Shown: one piece after another, positions 38,652 to 48,614 of the stretch
How positions within the stretch are numbered: position 1 is the first letter of the stretch
Layout of the letters: every line of letters starts with the position of its first letter
NCBI GenBank assembly: GCA_021404785.1
Contig: QWHH01000004.1
Span: 231,967-295,966, forward strand
Source of the DNA: Lysobacterales bacterium PRO7
Lineage (GTDB): Bacteria > Pseudomonadota > Gammaproteobacteria > Xanthomonadales > Rhodanobacteraceae
Length of the DNA: 64,000 bases
Direction: 5' to 3'
Notes under the pieces: model-generated
Told to the model about the DNA's origin: nothing
What the model saw: the letters and a program-made list of their open reading frames with translations, nothing else
Databases searched by the model: none
Program-made: the position numbers and the translations under genes

Positions 38652-39232
38652 TCCGCGGGCGCAACAAACTTGGCGATGATTACTTCGCCGCCGCCGTCGA
38701 CCACGACACGATCGCCGGCAGGATCCGGTTGCAGGAGTACGGATTCGCCGGCTTCGATGGATTGCGCGGCGCTGCCGGATTTGACCGAGGCCGATCCTGA
38801 GGCGAGGAAAACGAACCAGGTCGCGGCATCGGGCAGGAATACCATCGGCCCGACCAGCGGGCGATGCAGGACTTCGGCGTGGCAGGCGTCACGGCGCGTG
38901 ATCACGTTGAAATCGCGCACCGGGCCAGAAATCAGCTTGCCGAACGTTTCCGTTTCTCCGGCAAACGGCACGAAGCGCAGGCGCCGGTCGAGCCGAACCG
39001 ATTCGCCGCCGGCAAAGCGCAGCTCCATGCCGATGCCCTCGAGCAGGGCGATGTGGCGGTCGCAGCCGGGAAACGGCGAAAAAGCGCCGTCGCTTTCGAT
39101 CTCGGCGATGCTCACGCGCCAGTCGAAGTCTTGCGCATCTGCCGGAAACGCCGTGAGTTCAGTCGTCCAGCCACCGCCATTCTTCCAGCGCATGCGCCGG
39201 TAGTCGGCATGGCGCAGCACGCGCGTGCGCAT
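38633..39232 (-). CDS. HutD/Ves family cupin-like protein
   Basis: 199 residues. The family start is clear: VLRHADYRRMRWKNGGGWTTEL, then DFDWRVSIAEIESDGAFSPFPGCDR and GPVRDFNVITRRD. HutD proteins are bicupins associated with histidine utilisation or, as Ves in E. coli, cold-inducible; the biochemical role is unsettled. No hut genes are nearby. ATG 39232 overlaps the stop of the SET-domain gene by one base; the long open frame further upstream has no homology. Confidence 0.85.
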   Translation of the reverse strand: MRTRVLRHADYRRMRWKNGGGWTTELTAFPADAQDFDWRVSIAEIESDGAFSPFPGCDRHIALLEGIGMELRFAGGESVRLDRRLRFVPFAGETETFGKLISGPVRDFNVITRRDACHAEVLHRPLVGPMVFLPDAATWFVFLASGSASVKSGSAAQSIEAGESVLLQPDPAGDRVVVDGGGEVIIAKFVAPADHGGER

Positions 39233-39699
39233 CAGGCGGCGCTCATCAGCGCGTGCAGTTGCGCGGTCGTCGCGCGCAGGCTTTCGCGCCAGTCGTAACC
39301 AATGATCGCGCGGCCGGTGACGGTATCGTCGAAGTCCTCGCGCTGCCCCGGCGCAAGCAGGTGCCGGTAATCCACGGTGATTTCCGCACCCGCGCAAAGA
39401 TCGGCAAGCGCGAACACGAAACCCAGGTGCCACAGGCCGTTCGGTTCGAAGGCATGATTGATGTAGCACTCGTCCGGCCATTCCGGCGAGACCGTATAGC
39501 GATCCTCGAACCAACGCACGGTGGCGGGCAGCAGTTGCGCGGCGTCCGGCAGCGCCTCGATGTCAGTCCATTTGTATACTTTTCGGATGTCGTCCGGCGC
39601 GGTGACCAAACTGCCGGCGGCGACGGCCTCGTCGAGGAACAGGCCCTTGCCCGCGCCGGGTATGCGCGAAGCGGCGATGTGATAGCGGGGAAGGATCAT
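39232..39699 (-). CDS. SET domain-containing protein (first of two)
   Basis: 155 residues. SET features in order: IPGAGKGLFLDEAVAAGSLV (N-terminal strand pair), then ECYINHAFEPNGLWHLG (pseudoknot, corresponding to the usual NHS-C-PN, but with Ala-Phe instead of Ser-Cys), then EITVDYRHLL (E-x-T-x-DY). The divergent pseudoknot and lack of post-SET cysteines set it apart from the copy at 43365. Presumably a protein lysine methyltransferase of unknown target. Coupled to the HutD-like gene. Confidence 0.8.
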   Translation of the reverse strand: MILPRYHIAASRIPGAGKGLFLDEAVAAGSLVTAPDDIRKVYKWTDIEALPDAAQLLPATVRWFEDRYTVSPEWPDECYINHAFEPNGLWHLGFVFALADLCAGAEITVDYRHLLAPGQREDFDDTVTGRAIIGYDWRESLRATTAQLHALMSAA

Positions 39700-39799
39700 G
39701 GTGGCTGTTTGCGGGCACGTAACCAGGTGCGCATCTTACCAAGATGCGTCAGGTCGCCGCGGCAGGTAAACTTGCGCGTTCGCCAGGTCGAGGTTTCGC

Positions 39800-41290
39800 A
39801 TGGACTCCGCAAAAATCCGCAATTCCGTTTCCGCTTTGTGGGACGAGCAGATCGTGCCGCAGCTTGTGGAGTACATCCGCATTCCGAACAAGTCGCCGAT
39901 GTTCGATGCGCAATGGTCCGAGCATGGCTACATGGACAAGGCGGTGGCGCAGCTGTCGACGTGGGCCAAGTCGCAGCCGATCGCCGGCATGCATCTGGAC
40001 GTGGTGCGCTTGCCGAATCGCACACCCCTGATCTTCATCGACATTCCCGCGTTCGGCGGCGCAGCGGTTGGCGACGACTGCGTGCTGCTTTACGGCCACC
40101 TGGACAAGCAGCCCGAGATGACCGGCTGGGCCGCGCACCTTGGCCCGTGGATTCCGGTCATCGAAGGCGATCGGCTGTATGGACGCGGCGGCGCCGACGA
40201 CGGCTACGCAATCTTTGGCTCGCTCGCCGCGATTCGCGCCCTGCAGGAAGCCGGCGTGCCGCACGCGCGTTGCGTCGTATTGATCGAGGCTTGCGAAGAG
40301 TCCGGCAGCTACGACCTGCCGTTCTACGTGGATCATCTGGCCGCGCGTATCGGCAAGCCATCGCTGGTCGTGTGTCTGGACTCGGGCTGCGGCAATTACG
40401 ATCAGTTGTGGCTGACGACATCGTTGCGCGGACTGTCCGGCGGCAACCTCTCGGTCAAGGTGCTTGAAGAGGGCGTGCATTCTGGCGACGCCTCCGGCAT
40501 CGTGGCGTCGAGTTTCCGCATCCTGCGCAATCTGCTGTCGCGGCTGGAAGACGCCGCCACCGGCAAGATCGTGCCGAAGGATCTGTACGTCGAGATTCCC
40601 GCGCAACGCGTCGAACAGGCGCAGCGCACGGCGCAGGTGCTGGGCAAGGATGTCTATTCCAAGTTTCCATTCGTGGAGGGCATGCGCCCGGTCGAAGCCG
40701 ATCCGGTCGAACTCGTGCTCAACCGCACATGGCGTCCGGCGCTGTCCGTGACCGGCGTTGCCGGCCTGCCGCCGCTGGAATCGGCCGGCAACGTGCTGCG
40801 CCCGTTCACCGCGGTCAAGCTGTCGCTGCGCCTGCCGCCGACGCTCGACGGCGACAAGGCCGGCAAGCAGGTCAAGCGCCTGCTCGAGGCGGATCCGCCG
40901 TACGGCTGCAGCGTCGAATTTGCGCTGGAAAAAGCTTCATCCGGCTGGAATGCGCCTGCGCTGGCGCCGTGGCTGGAAGCATCGGTCGACGCGGCCTCGC
41001 GTGAATTCTTCGGCCCACCGCCGGCCTACAACGGCGAAGGCGGCAGCATCCCGTTCATGGGCATGCTCGGCGAGAAATTCCCCGACGCGCAGTTCCTCAT
41101 CACCGGCGTGCTTGGTCCGCACTCGAATGCGCATGGCCCGAACGAGTTCCTGCACATTCCCACCGGCAAGCGCGTGAGCATGTGCGTGGCGCAGGTCGTC
41201 GCCGATCATCATCGTGCGCAGCAGCAAGGTCTCACCGCAGGCGTCGCGGCGAGCGACAAGCACTCGCACCGCGACGCTTCGTGCTGCTGA
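39800..41290 (+). CDS. M20-family metallopeptidase (dipeptidase-like)
   Basis: 496 residues, no signal peptide. Zinc-site signatures: LLYGHLDKQPEMTGW (His, Asp), LYGRGGADDGYAIFGSLAAIRAL (bridging Asp) and IEACEESGSYD (catalytic Glu pair), later ECLDSGCGNYD-type VCLDSGCG and the C-terminal GPHSNAHGPNEFLHI with the last His. Hydrolyses peptides or related amides. The tail DKHSHRDASCC is His/Cys-rich and unusual. It is not of the shorter AllC (allantoate amidohydrolase) type. Confidence 0.88.
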   Translation: MDSAKIRNSVSALWDEQIVPQLVEYIRIPNKSPMFDAQWSEHGYMDKAVAQLSTWAKSQPIAGMHLDVVRLPNRTPLIFIDIPAFGGAAVGDDCVLLYGHLDKQPEMTGWAAHLGPWIPVIEGDRLYGRGGADDGYAIFGSLAAIRALQEAGVPHARCVVLIEACEESGSYDLPFYVDHLAARIGKPSLVVCLDSGCGNYDQLWLTTSLRGLSGGNLSVKVLEEGVHSGDASGIVASSFRILRNLLSRLEDAATGKIVPKDLYVEIPAQRVEQAQRTAQVLGKDVYSKFPFVEGMRPVEADPVELVLNRTWRPALSVTGVAGLPPLESAGNVLRPFTAVKLSLRLPPTLDGDKAGKQVKRLLEADPPYGCSVEFALEKASSGWNAPALAPWLEASVDAASREFFGPPPAYNGEGGSIPFMGMLGEKFPDAQFLITGVLGPHSNAHGPNEFLHIPTGKRVSMCVAQVVADHHRAQQQGLTAGVAASDKHSHRDASCC

Positions 41291-42178
41291 TCAGCCCTTG
41301 CCGGGCACGGTGCGCAGGTAAGCCCAGAGCGCGTCGAGCTCGGTGTCGCTCATGGTGCGCAGCGCGCGCCACGGCATGAACGCATCGACGTCTTTCCCAT
41401 CGGGTTTTTTGCCGTGGCGTACGACGTTGTAGAAGTCGGCCTTGCTCCAGCGGCCGATCCCGCGCACCGGATCGGTGGTGATGTTGGCCGCATCCGCGAA
41501 CGATGGCGGCGTGCCGGGTACATGGCCGCCGGTGAAATCGGAACGATGGCAACCGGTGCAACCCTGCGCGAGGTAGCGGCCGTATTCGGCGGTCGCCGCG
41601 ACTTGCACGGCGGCGACATGCGGCGCGTGCTGATCGACCTGCAGGCCATACGCGAGCGGCGCCTTGCCGAGCAGGAACAGCACCCGGATCAATGGTCCTG
41701 CCAGCGGCGGCGGCACGCTGTGGTCGACCGGCGGGCGCGAGGCGATGTAGGCCATGAGGTCTGCGGTGTCTGCATTGCTCAGGCCGGCGAAGTCGGTGGC
41801 TGGCATGTAGATCAGCAGATGGCCGTCCGTTCCGATTCCATGACGGATCGCGCGTTCGAGTTTGATCGGATCAGGTTCGCCGATGCCGCCCTTGCCGCGG
41901 GTCAGGTTCGGTCCGGCGATGCGGCCGACCGGGAAGGATTCGACGAGAATGCTTCCGCCAAGGTCCTTGCCATGGCATTCGCGGCAGCCGCGCGTGGTCG
42001 CCAGGTGTTCGCCGCGGTCGATGGCGGCCGCATCGGTCGGAATCGCCAGCGCCGGTTCCTCGACCTGGATGCGTTGGGCCAACAGCGTGTTGCTGCGCCA
42101 GTAGACGAAGGCCATGCCCAGGATGGCCAGTACCGCCACGACCAAAACGACTTTGCCCAGAAAACGCAGGTATCTCAC
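41291..42178 (-). CDS. Membrane-anchored di-haem cytochrome c
   Basis: 295 residues from GTG 42178, which has a strong GGGGGAG site at 7-nt spacing; the frame reaches a TTG at 42202 but without better support. N-terminal membrane anchor (about 6-24), then two c-type haem motifs, CRECHGKD (about residue 65) and CTGCHRSD (about residue 210). Between them comes GRIAGPNLTRGKGGIG...YMPATDFAGLSNADTADLMAYI. The layout resembles gluconate/alcohol dehydrogenase-type cytochrome subunits or generic electron carriers. No dehydrogenase partner lies next to it. Confidence 0.85.
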   Translation of the reverse strand: MRYLRFLGKVVLVVAVLAILGMAFVYWRSNTLLAQRIQVEEPALAIPTDAAAIDRGEHLATTRGCRECHGKDLGGSILVESFPVGRIAGPNLTRGKGGIGEPDPIKLERAIRHGIGTDGHLLIYMPATDFAGLSNADTADLMAYIASRPPVDHSVPPPLAGPLIRVLFLLGKAPLAYGLQVDQHAPHVAAVQVAATAEYGRYLAQGCTGCHRSDFTGGHVPGTPPSFADAANITTDPVRGIGRWSKADFYNVVRHGKKPDGKDVDAFMPWRALRTMSDTELDALWAYLRTVPGKG

Positions 42179-42209
42179 GTCGTTCTCCCCCGGTTGTCCC
42201 AATCAAGGA

Positions 42210-42878
42210 TCAGCGCGCCGCCGGTATCGTCAAGGCGCCGGCGCGGCAGGTGTTGCGCACGCGCCCGCCGCACGCCTGTGGCGCGAGCGTATCGCGGTTC
42301 AGGCACACGCGCACTTCGATCAAGGTGCCACCATCGCGACACACGACGCTGAGCATGTTTGCGCCCAGGCCCGGATTGCTGGTGGCGAACGCCCGCACTA
42401 TGTCGTCGGCGTTCATCGAAGGCGGTTTGCGCGGCGTCGTCAACGGGACCGGAATTTTCACGCTGGCGAAGGCGCGGTCGGCCAGTTCGAAATAGCCGGC
42501 CGGCTCAAGGCCCGAGCAGGCGCCGTGGGTTTCCCACTCGTGCGCGATCAGGCGCCGGCTCGGCATGAAGGCAAGCGCATGCTGGATCGTGGCTTCTTCC
42601 GGCGTGGCGATGGTGGCGCAATGCTCGGGCCCGAAGCCCTTGCGATTTTGCGGCCACAACCCGTGCAGCACGAAGCCGTAGCCGCGATGTCGGCACTGGG
42701 TCTCGTCGTCCGTATGGGTCAGGCAATAACTCGGCGACCACGACAGCGCCATCAGCCAGTAATCGAAATTCCCGGACTGGTCATTGCTGCTGCGGTGGCC
42801 ATGCCCGCGTGCGAGGGCGAGCGTTGCGCCGGCGAGAGCCAGCAATCCGGCGAGCATGGCGCGGCGGGGAAGGGACAT
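42210..42878 (-). CDS. Ribonuclease T2 family protein (RNase I-like)
   Basis: 222 residues with a signal peptide (MSLPRRAMLAGLLALAGATLALA). Both catalytic segments of the T2 family are complete: CAS I as FVLHGLWPQ (catalytic His) and CAS II as HEWETHGACSGL (Glu, His). Cysteines for disulfides are present (YCLTHTDDETQC, CRAG). Periplasmic or secreted RNase without base specificity. Ends 31 bp... before the cytochrome start, same strand, so they may share a transcript. Confidence 0.92.
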   Translation of the reverse strand: MSLPRRAMLAGLLALAGATLALARGHGHRSSNDQSGNFDYWLMALSWSPSYCLTHTDDETQCRHRGYGFVLHGLWPQNRKGFGPEHCATIATPEEATIQHALAFMPSRRLIAHEWETHGACSGLEPAGYFELADRAFASVKIPVPLTTPRKPPSMNADDIVRAFATSNPGLGANMLSVVCRDGGTLIEVRVCLNRDTLAPQACGGRVRNTCRAGALTIPAAR

Positions 42879-42908
42879 GGGCGATCTCCGTCGAAGGGGA
42901 AATGCGGG

Positions 42909-43256
42909 TCAGCGTTGCAGGTATTCGCGCAGGGCCGTCGCGTTGCAGTGTTCGGTATCGGCGGCGGCGTAGACGAAGGTAACGGTTCCTTTCGCAGTCA
43001 GTTCACGAAGCGTCACCAGCACCGGATTCGTCTTGAGTTCCGCGAAATAGCGTTTGCGAAATTCAGCCCACTTCGCCGGATCGTGGCTGAACCATTGACG
43101 CAGTTGCGTGCTTGGAGCGATATCACGCAGCCAGGCATCGAGCTGGAGGAACTCCTTCGACTTGCCGCGCGGCCACAGGCGGTCGACGAGGATGCGCTTG
43201 CCATCCGCCTTGGCGGGCGCTTCCTTGGCATGTTTCAAACGTATGGTTGCCGGCAT
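42909..43256 (-). CDS. DUF488 family protein (YeaO-like)
   Basis: 115 residues, start MPATIRLKHAKEAP with GAGGTG ribosome site 6 bp away. The diagnostic KRILVDRLWPRGKSKEFLQLDAWLRDIAPSTQLRQWF is in place, followed by VTFVYAAADTEHCNATALREYL. Small cytoplasmic protein of unknown biochemical function found widely in bacteria. Divergent from the SET-domain gene at 43365. Confidence 0.85.
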   Translation of the reverse strand: MPATIRLKHAKEAPAKADGKRILVDRLWPRGKSKEFLQLDAWLRDIAPSTQLRQWFSHDPAKWAEFRKRYFAELKTNPVLVTLRELTAKGTVTFVYAAADTEHCNATALREYLQR

Positions 43257-43364
43257 GGCACACCTCGCTTGCATCGACTGGCGCAAGATTGCTCGCGCTG
43301 CGCATGCGGGTCAAGCGCCGCTGCGTCACGCTATAATCGGCGACCTTTCCCTACCCCATTCGTC

Positions 43365-43832
43365 ATGGCCAAACGCATCGTTCGCCGCCGCTCTCCGATC
43401 CACGGCAATGGCGTTTTCGCCGCCCGCGACCTGCCGGCGCGCACCGAAGTCATCGAGTATCGCGGAACGCTGCGCACCCACGCCCAGGCCGATCGCGCCT
43501 ACGGCAACGATGTCGACAGCGGCCACACGTTCCTGTTCACGCTCAACGAGAAATACCTGATCGATGCGAATGTCGACGGCAACGACGCGCGCTGGATCAA
43601 CCACAGCTGCGCACCGAACTGCCAGGCCTGGGTGATCGAGCACGCGAGCGGCAACCCGCGTCGCGATCGCGTCGTCATCGAGACGCGCCGCCGCATCCGC
43701 AAGGGCGAAGAACTTACCTACGATTACGGCATTACCCTGGCCGAACGCCACACCGCCAAACTCAAGCGCATCTGGGCCTGCCGCTGTGGCGCGAAGAAGT
43801 GCACGGGGACCTTGCTCAAGCCCAAGCGCTGA
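43365..43832 (+). CDS. SET domain protein with post-SET cysteines (second of two)
   Basis: 155 residues, start MAKRIVRRRSPIHGNGVFAA. Complete SET core: SPIHGNGVFAARDLPARTEVIEY, then RWINHSCAPNCQAW (NHSC pseudoknot), GEELTYDYGI (catalytic Tyr), and a post-SET CRCGAKKCTGTLL, the zinc-binding cysteines typical of eukaryotic-type methyltransferases. A -10-like TATAAT lies at 43332-43337. Bacterial SET proteins can methylate histone-like or ribosomal proteins; target unknown here. Confidence 0.9.
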   Translation: MAKRIVRRRSPIHGNGVFAARDLPARTEVIEYRGTLRTHAQADRAYGNDVDSGHTFLFTLNEKYLIDANVDGNDARWINHSCAPNCQAWVIEHASGNPRRDRVVIETRRRIRKGEELTYDYGITLAERHTAKLKRIWACRCGAKKCTGTLLKPKR

Positions 43833-43871
43833 TGCCGACGCAGCGTTTGCCGGCGACGGATTCGCCGGGTT

Positions 43872-44885
43872 TCAGACCCTATAAAATTCGCGATACCAGG
43901 TGACGAAGCGGCGGATGCCGACAGCGACCGGTGTTGATGGCGCGTAGCCGGTGTCGCGCATGAGTTCTGCCACGTCGGCCGCGGTATCGGGCACATCGCC
44001 CGGCTGCAGCGGCAGCATGACCTTCTGCGCCTTGCGCCCAAGGCAATCTTCCAGGACCTCGATGTAGTCGGCGAGCTGCACCGGCTGGTGGTTGCCGATG
44101 TTGTAGACCCGATACGGGGCGGAAGATGTCGCCGGATTGGGGTGCAGCGGATCAAACGCCGGGTCCGGCGCCGCGACGCGGTCGAGGGTGCGGATCACGC
44201 CTTCAACGATGTCGTCGATATAGGTGAAATCGCGCGTGTGTTTGCCGTGGTTGAACACTTCGATGGGTTCGCCCGCGAGGATCTTGCGCGTGAACACGAA
44301 CAACGCCATGTCCGGCCGTCCCCACGGGCCGTACACGGTGAAGAAGCGCAGACCGGTGGTCGGCAGCGCGTACAGATGGCTGTAGGTGTGCGCCATCAAC
44401 TCGTTCGCCTTCTTGGTGGCCGCGTACAGGCTGACCGGATGGTCGACGGCGTCCTGCACCGAAAACGGCAACTTGCGGTTGGCGCCGTATACCGAACTGG
44501 ACGAGGCATACACGAGATGCTCGACCTGGCCGTGGCGGCAGGCCTCGAGCACATTCATGAAACCGACCAGGTTCGCTTCGACGTAGGCGTGCGGATTCTG
44601 GATCGAGTAGCGCACGCCGGCCTGCGCGGCAAGATTGACCACGCGTTGCGGCCTGAAATCGGCGAACGCCGCTTCGAGTGCGGGGCGATCTTCCAGTGCA
44701 GCACGGACGAAGCGGAAATTCCCCTGTGGCGCCAGTCGTGCCAGGCGCGCCTCTTTCAGCGCGGGGTCGTAATAGGCATTGACGTTGTCATACCCGAGTA
44801 CCTCGTCGCCGCGCGCGAGCAGGCGTTCGGACAAGGCTGCGCCGATGAATCCGGCGGCGCCGGTGACGAGGATTCGCATGGACAT
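43872..44885 (-). CDS. NAD-dependent nucleotide-sugar epimerase (UDP-glucuronate 4-epimerase-like)
   Basis: 337-residue extended SDR. NAD site [11 protein letters not shown], catalytic SSSSVYG and YAATKKANE (Tyr-x3-Lys), then [25 protein letters not shown] and [16 protein letters not shown]. The short N-terminus and [20 protein letters not shown] fit UDP-GlcA 4-epimerases rather than TviC/WbpP, which have a longer leader. It follows the UDP-sugar dehydrogenase at 7 bp, so the pair would make a UDP-uronic acid epimer for a surface polysaccharide. Confidence 0.85.
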   Translation of the reverse strand: MSMRILVTGAAGFIGAALSERLLARGDEVLGYDNVNAYYDPALKEARLARLAPQGNFRFVRAALEDRPALEAAFADFRPQRVVNLAAQAGVRYSIQNPHAYVEANLVGFMNVLEACRHGQVEHLVYASSSSVYGANRKLPFSVQDAVDHPVSLYAATKKANELMAHTYSHLYALPTTGLRFFTVYGPWGRPDMALFVFTRKILAGEPIEVFNHGKHTRDFTYIDDIVEGVIRTLDRVAAPDPAFDPLHPNPATSSAPYRVYNIGNHQPVQLADYIEVLEDCLGRKAQKVMLPLQPGDVPDTAADVAELMRDTGYAPSTPVAVGIRRFVTWYREFYRV

Positions 44886-44892
44886 GTCCGCT

Positions 44893-46257
<1,365 letters not shown>

Positions 46258-46295
46258 TCACACGGCGATCTGATCTGAATCGGGATCGCAGCGAG

Positions 46296-46988
46296 TCAGT
46301 CTGGCGATTCGCCACGCTGGATTTTCATCCAGGTTACCGCGGCCAGGGCGAGCAACGCACCGGCAATGAGCAATCCAAACCAGAATGTGTAGCCATCCGG
46401 CGCCGCGCCGCGGCCGCCGCCTGGGTCTGTCACGACCGGAACCTCCTGGGTCTTGGACGCAGCCGCTGCGGGTGTTTGCATCGGCTGGGTCTTCGGTGCG
46501 GCCACCGGCACCGGCTCGGCGGGTTTCTGGTTCGCGGCGACGGGTTTTTGCACAGATACCGCAGGAGCGGTTGGCGCAGCCGTCGCGGGAGCAGGCGCGG
46601 GGTCCGGCGAGCGAGTGACCGGCCGCATCTTCGATTCATAGGTTGGCGGCGGAGGCGGTGGTGGCGGCGGGACGGGCGGGGTGGCCGCATGTGCCGCACC
46701 ATTCGCGGCATTCGCGCCCTCGGCATTCGCGTTCGTGGACGCCGCGTTGGCTGCGCTGTGTCCAGTCGAGCTGGCCGCGCCCGGCACGGCAATCCCGCCG
46801 GTCGCTGCGGAGTTCTGCATTTGCTGGTTCGCTGCGACGAAACCCGACGATTGTTGCTGCACCTCCGTGGACGGCGCATTCGGGTCGGTCGTGACGACCC
46901 CCGATGAAGTAACGCCGACGCCCGCGAATGCGGGTGCGCCAATGGCTATCGCTGCCAACGCGGCGAAAAGGTAAGGGAAGAAACGCAT
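46296..46988 (-). CDS. Exported Ala/Pro-rich protein with C-terminal membrane anchor
   Basis: 230 residues from ATG 46988 (MRFFPYLFAALAAIAIG...). Signal peptide, Gln/Ala-rich segment, run of ten or so prolines near residue 110 (PPVPPPPPPPPP), Ala/Pro linker, Gly-rich GGGRG, and a single C-terminal helix FWFGLLIAGALLALAAVTWM followed by KIQRGESPD. The topology suggests an envelope-spanning or surface-exposed stalk anchored in the inner membrane. No known domain. Precedes tRNA-Val. Confidence 0.6.
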   Translation of the reverse strand: MRFFPYLFAALAAIAIGAPAFAGVGVTSSGVVTTDPNAPSTEVQQQSSGFVAANQQMQNSAATGGIAVPGAASSTGHSAANAASTNANAEGANAANGAAHAATPPVPPPPPPPPPTYESKMRPVTRSPDPAPAPATAAPTAPAVSVQKPVAANQKPAEPVPVAAPKTQPMQTPAAAASKTQEVPVVTDPGGGRGAAPDGYTFWFGLLIAGALLALAAVTWMKIQRGESPD

Positions 46989-47032
46989 CGGCAAGTGCCC
47001 GCACAAAACAACACGGATATCTTAGCCGGAAT

Positions 47033-47107
47033 TGGTGGGCAGTACAGGGATCGAACCTGTGACCCCCACCATGTCAAGGTGATGCTCTACCGCTGAGCTA
47101 ACTGCCC
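47033..47107 (-). tRNA. tRNA-Val (anticodon GAC)
   Basis: Read on the minus strand: acceptor GGGCAGT pairs with ACTGCCC, discriminator A and encoded CCA (47033-47035). D-arm TAGCTCAGCGGTAGAGCA, anticodon loop CTTGACATG with GAC, T-arm GGTTCGATCCC. 75 nt, all canonical pairs. Decodes GUC/GUU valine codons. Confidence 0.97.
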
Positions 47108-47207
47108 ACGGAGGGGGCGCGAATGATACAACGCGGGCGCCTTGTCGCCAAGTGTTTGGCGGCTTGCGGGCGCTCGCCGATAATCGCGCGATCAAACAAG
47201 GCGACGC

Positions 47208-48614
47208 ATGCAGTTCGATTCCTTCACTTTTGTCGTCTTTTTCGCGGCCGTATTGGGCGTTTACAACGCATTGCGCGGCTGGTCGGCGCGAAAGTGGTTC
47301 TTGTTGATCGCGAGCTGGGTTTTCTACGCGGCATGGAATCCGTTGTTTCTGCCATTGCTGATTGGCTCGGCGACACTGGATTACTGGGTGGCGCAGCGAA
47401 TCCATGTTGCGGCGGGAGCGGTGCGCAAGCGCTGGATCGTCCTGACCCTTGTGGCGAATCTCGGCGTGCTGGGCATCTTCAAGTACCACGCCTTTCTGCT
47501 CGACAATCTCGCCGCGTTGCTGGCGCTCATCGGCGTACGCTATGTGCCGGCGCCGATGGACATCATCCTGCCGATCGGCATTTCGTTCTACACCTTCCAT
47601 TCGTTGTCGTATTGCCTGGATATCTATCGCGGCAAGTTCACGCCGACACGCAACTGGCGCGACTATGCGCTGTACGTCGCGTTCTTTCCGCAACTCGTCG
47701 CTGGCCCGATCACGCGCTTCACGCAGATGCGCGAGCAGATCGAAAACCCGCGCCAGACTACGCGCGACGGCTTGGCTTGGGGTTGCGCCTTGCTGGTGCT
47801 CGGACTATTCGAAAAGTGCGTGCTCGCCGATACCGTATTCGCGCCGGTCGCAGACGGGTTTTTCAATGCGGTCGACGGCGCGACCGCGGCCACGGCGTGG
47901 AGTGGCACACTGGCTTTCAGCGGACAGATCTTCTGCGATTTCGCCGGTTATTCGACCTGCGCCATCGGCGCGGCGCTAGCCTTGGGTTTCGTGCTGCCGA
48001 CGAATTTCCGTTATCCCTACGCCGCGATCGGTTTTTCGGATTTCTGGCGGCGCTGGCATATCTCGTTGTCGACCTGGTTGCGCGATTACCTGTACGTCTC
48101 GCTCGGCGGCAACCGACGCGGCGAGTGGCGCACTTACGTCAACCTGATGCTGACCATGCTGATCGGCGGCTTGTGGCATGGCGCGGCGTGGACGTTCGTG
48201 ATCTGGGGCGGATTGCATGGTCTGTATCTGGCCGTCGAACGCTTGGCGCGCGAACGGTTGTGGCCGAAGGATGTTGTCGCTCCTGCCATGCTGCGGTTCG
48301 CCTACGGCTTGTTGACCCTGCTGCTGGTCTCGCTCGCGTGGATCTGGTTCCGTGCAGCCGATGCCGGCACGGCATGGCAGGCCACCACACGGCTTGCGGC
48401 CGCTTCGACGGCGGGACCCAGCACTGAACAATGGCTCGCGCTTGTCGCATTCGCGGTCGTGACGGCGGTGCATTGGCTGATGCGCGAACGCGATTTGAAA
48501 TCCGTATCCGAGCGAATACCCGCGCCATTGCTCGGCGCGCTGCTTGGCGCGATGCTGGCGCTGATCGTGCTCTCTCCCGGTGACAATCATGCCTTCATCT
48601 ATTTCCAGTTCTGA
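47208..48614 (+). CDS. MBOAT-family membrane-bound O-acyltransferase (AlgI-like)
   Basis: 468 residues with about 11-12 hydrophobic segments. N-terminal SFTFVVFFAAVLGVYNALRGWSARKWFLLIASWVFYAAWNP and central MDIILPIGISFYTFHSLSYCLDIYRGK are standard for the AlgI/DltB branch; the catalytic His is in GGLWHGAAWTFVIWGGLHG. Transfers acetyl groups across the membrane for polysaccharide or cell-wall O-acetylation. The next gene overlaps and encodes an SGNH-like protein, the usual partner arrangement. Confidence 0.92.
   Translation: MQFDSFTFVVFFAAVLGVYNALRGWSARKWFLLIASWVFYAAWNPLFLPLLIGSATLDYWVAQRIHVAAGAVRKRWIVLTLVANLGVLGIFKYHAFLLDNLAALLALIGVRYVPAPMDIILPIGISFYTFHSLSYCLDIYRGKFTPTRNWRDYALYVAFFPQLVAGPITRFTQMREQIENPRQTTRDGLAWGCALLVLGLFEKCVLADTVFAPVADGFFNAVDGATAATAWSGTLAFSGQIFCDFAGYSTCAIGAALALGFVLPTNFRYPYAAIGFSDFWRRWHISLSTWLRDYLYVSLGGNRRGEWRTYVNLMLTMLIGGLWHGAAWTFVIWGGLHGLYLAVERLARERLWPKDVVAPAMLRFAYGLLTLLLVSLAWIWFRAADAGTAWQATTRLAAASTAGPSTEQWLALVAFAVVTAVHWLMRERDLKSVSERIPAPLLGALLGAMLALIVLSPGDNHAFIYFQF

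Noticed and set aside
39800-41290. M20 peptidase considered as the missing allantoate amidohydrolase
   Set aside because: It is about 80 residues longer than AllC, lacks its signatures and lies 13 kb from the purine operon in another context.
43872-44885. Epimerase considered as TviC/WbpP (UDP-GlcNAcA/GalNAcA 4-epimerase)
   Set aside because: It lacks the longer N-terminal leader of TviC and carries the short UDP-glucuronate-epimerase-type start, although the dehydrogenase next to it is TviB-like.
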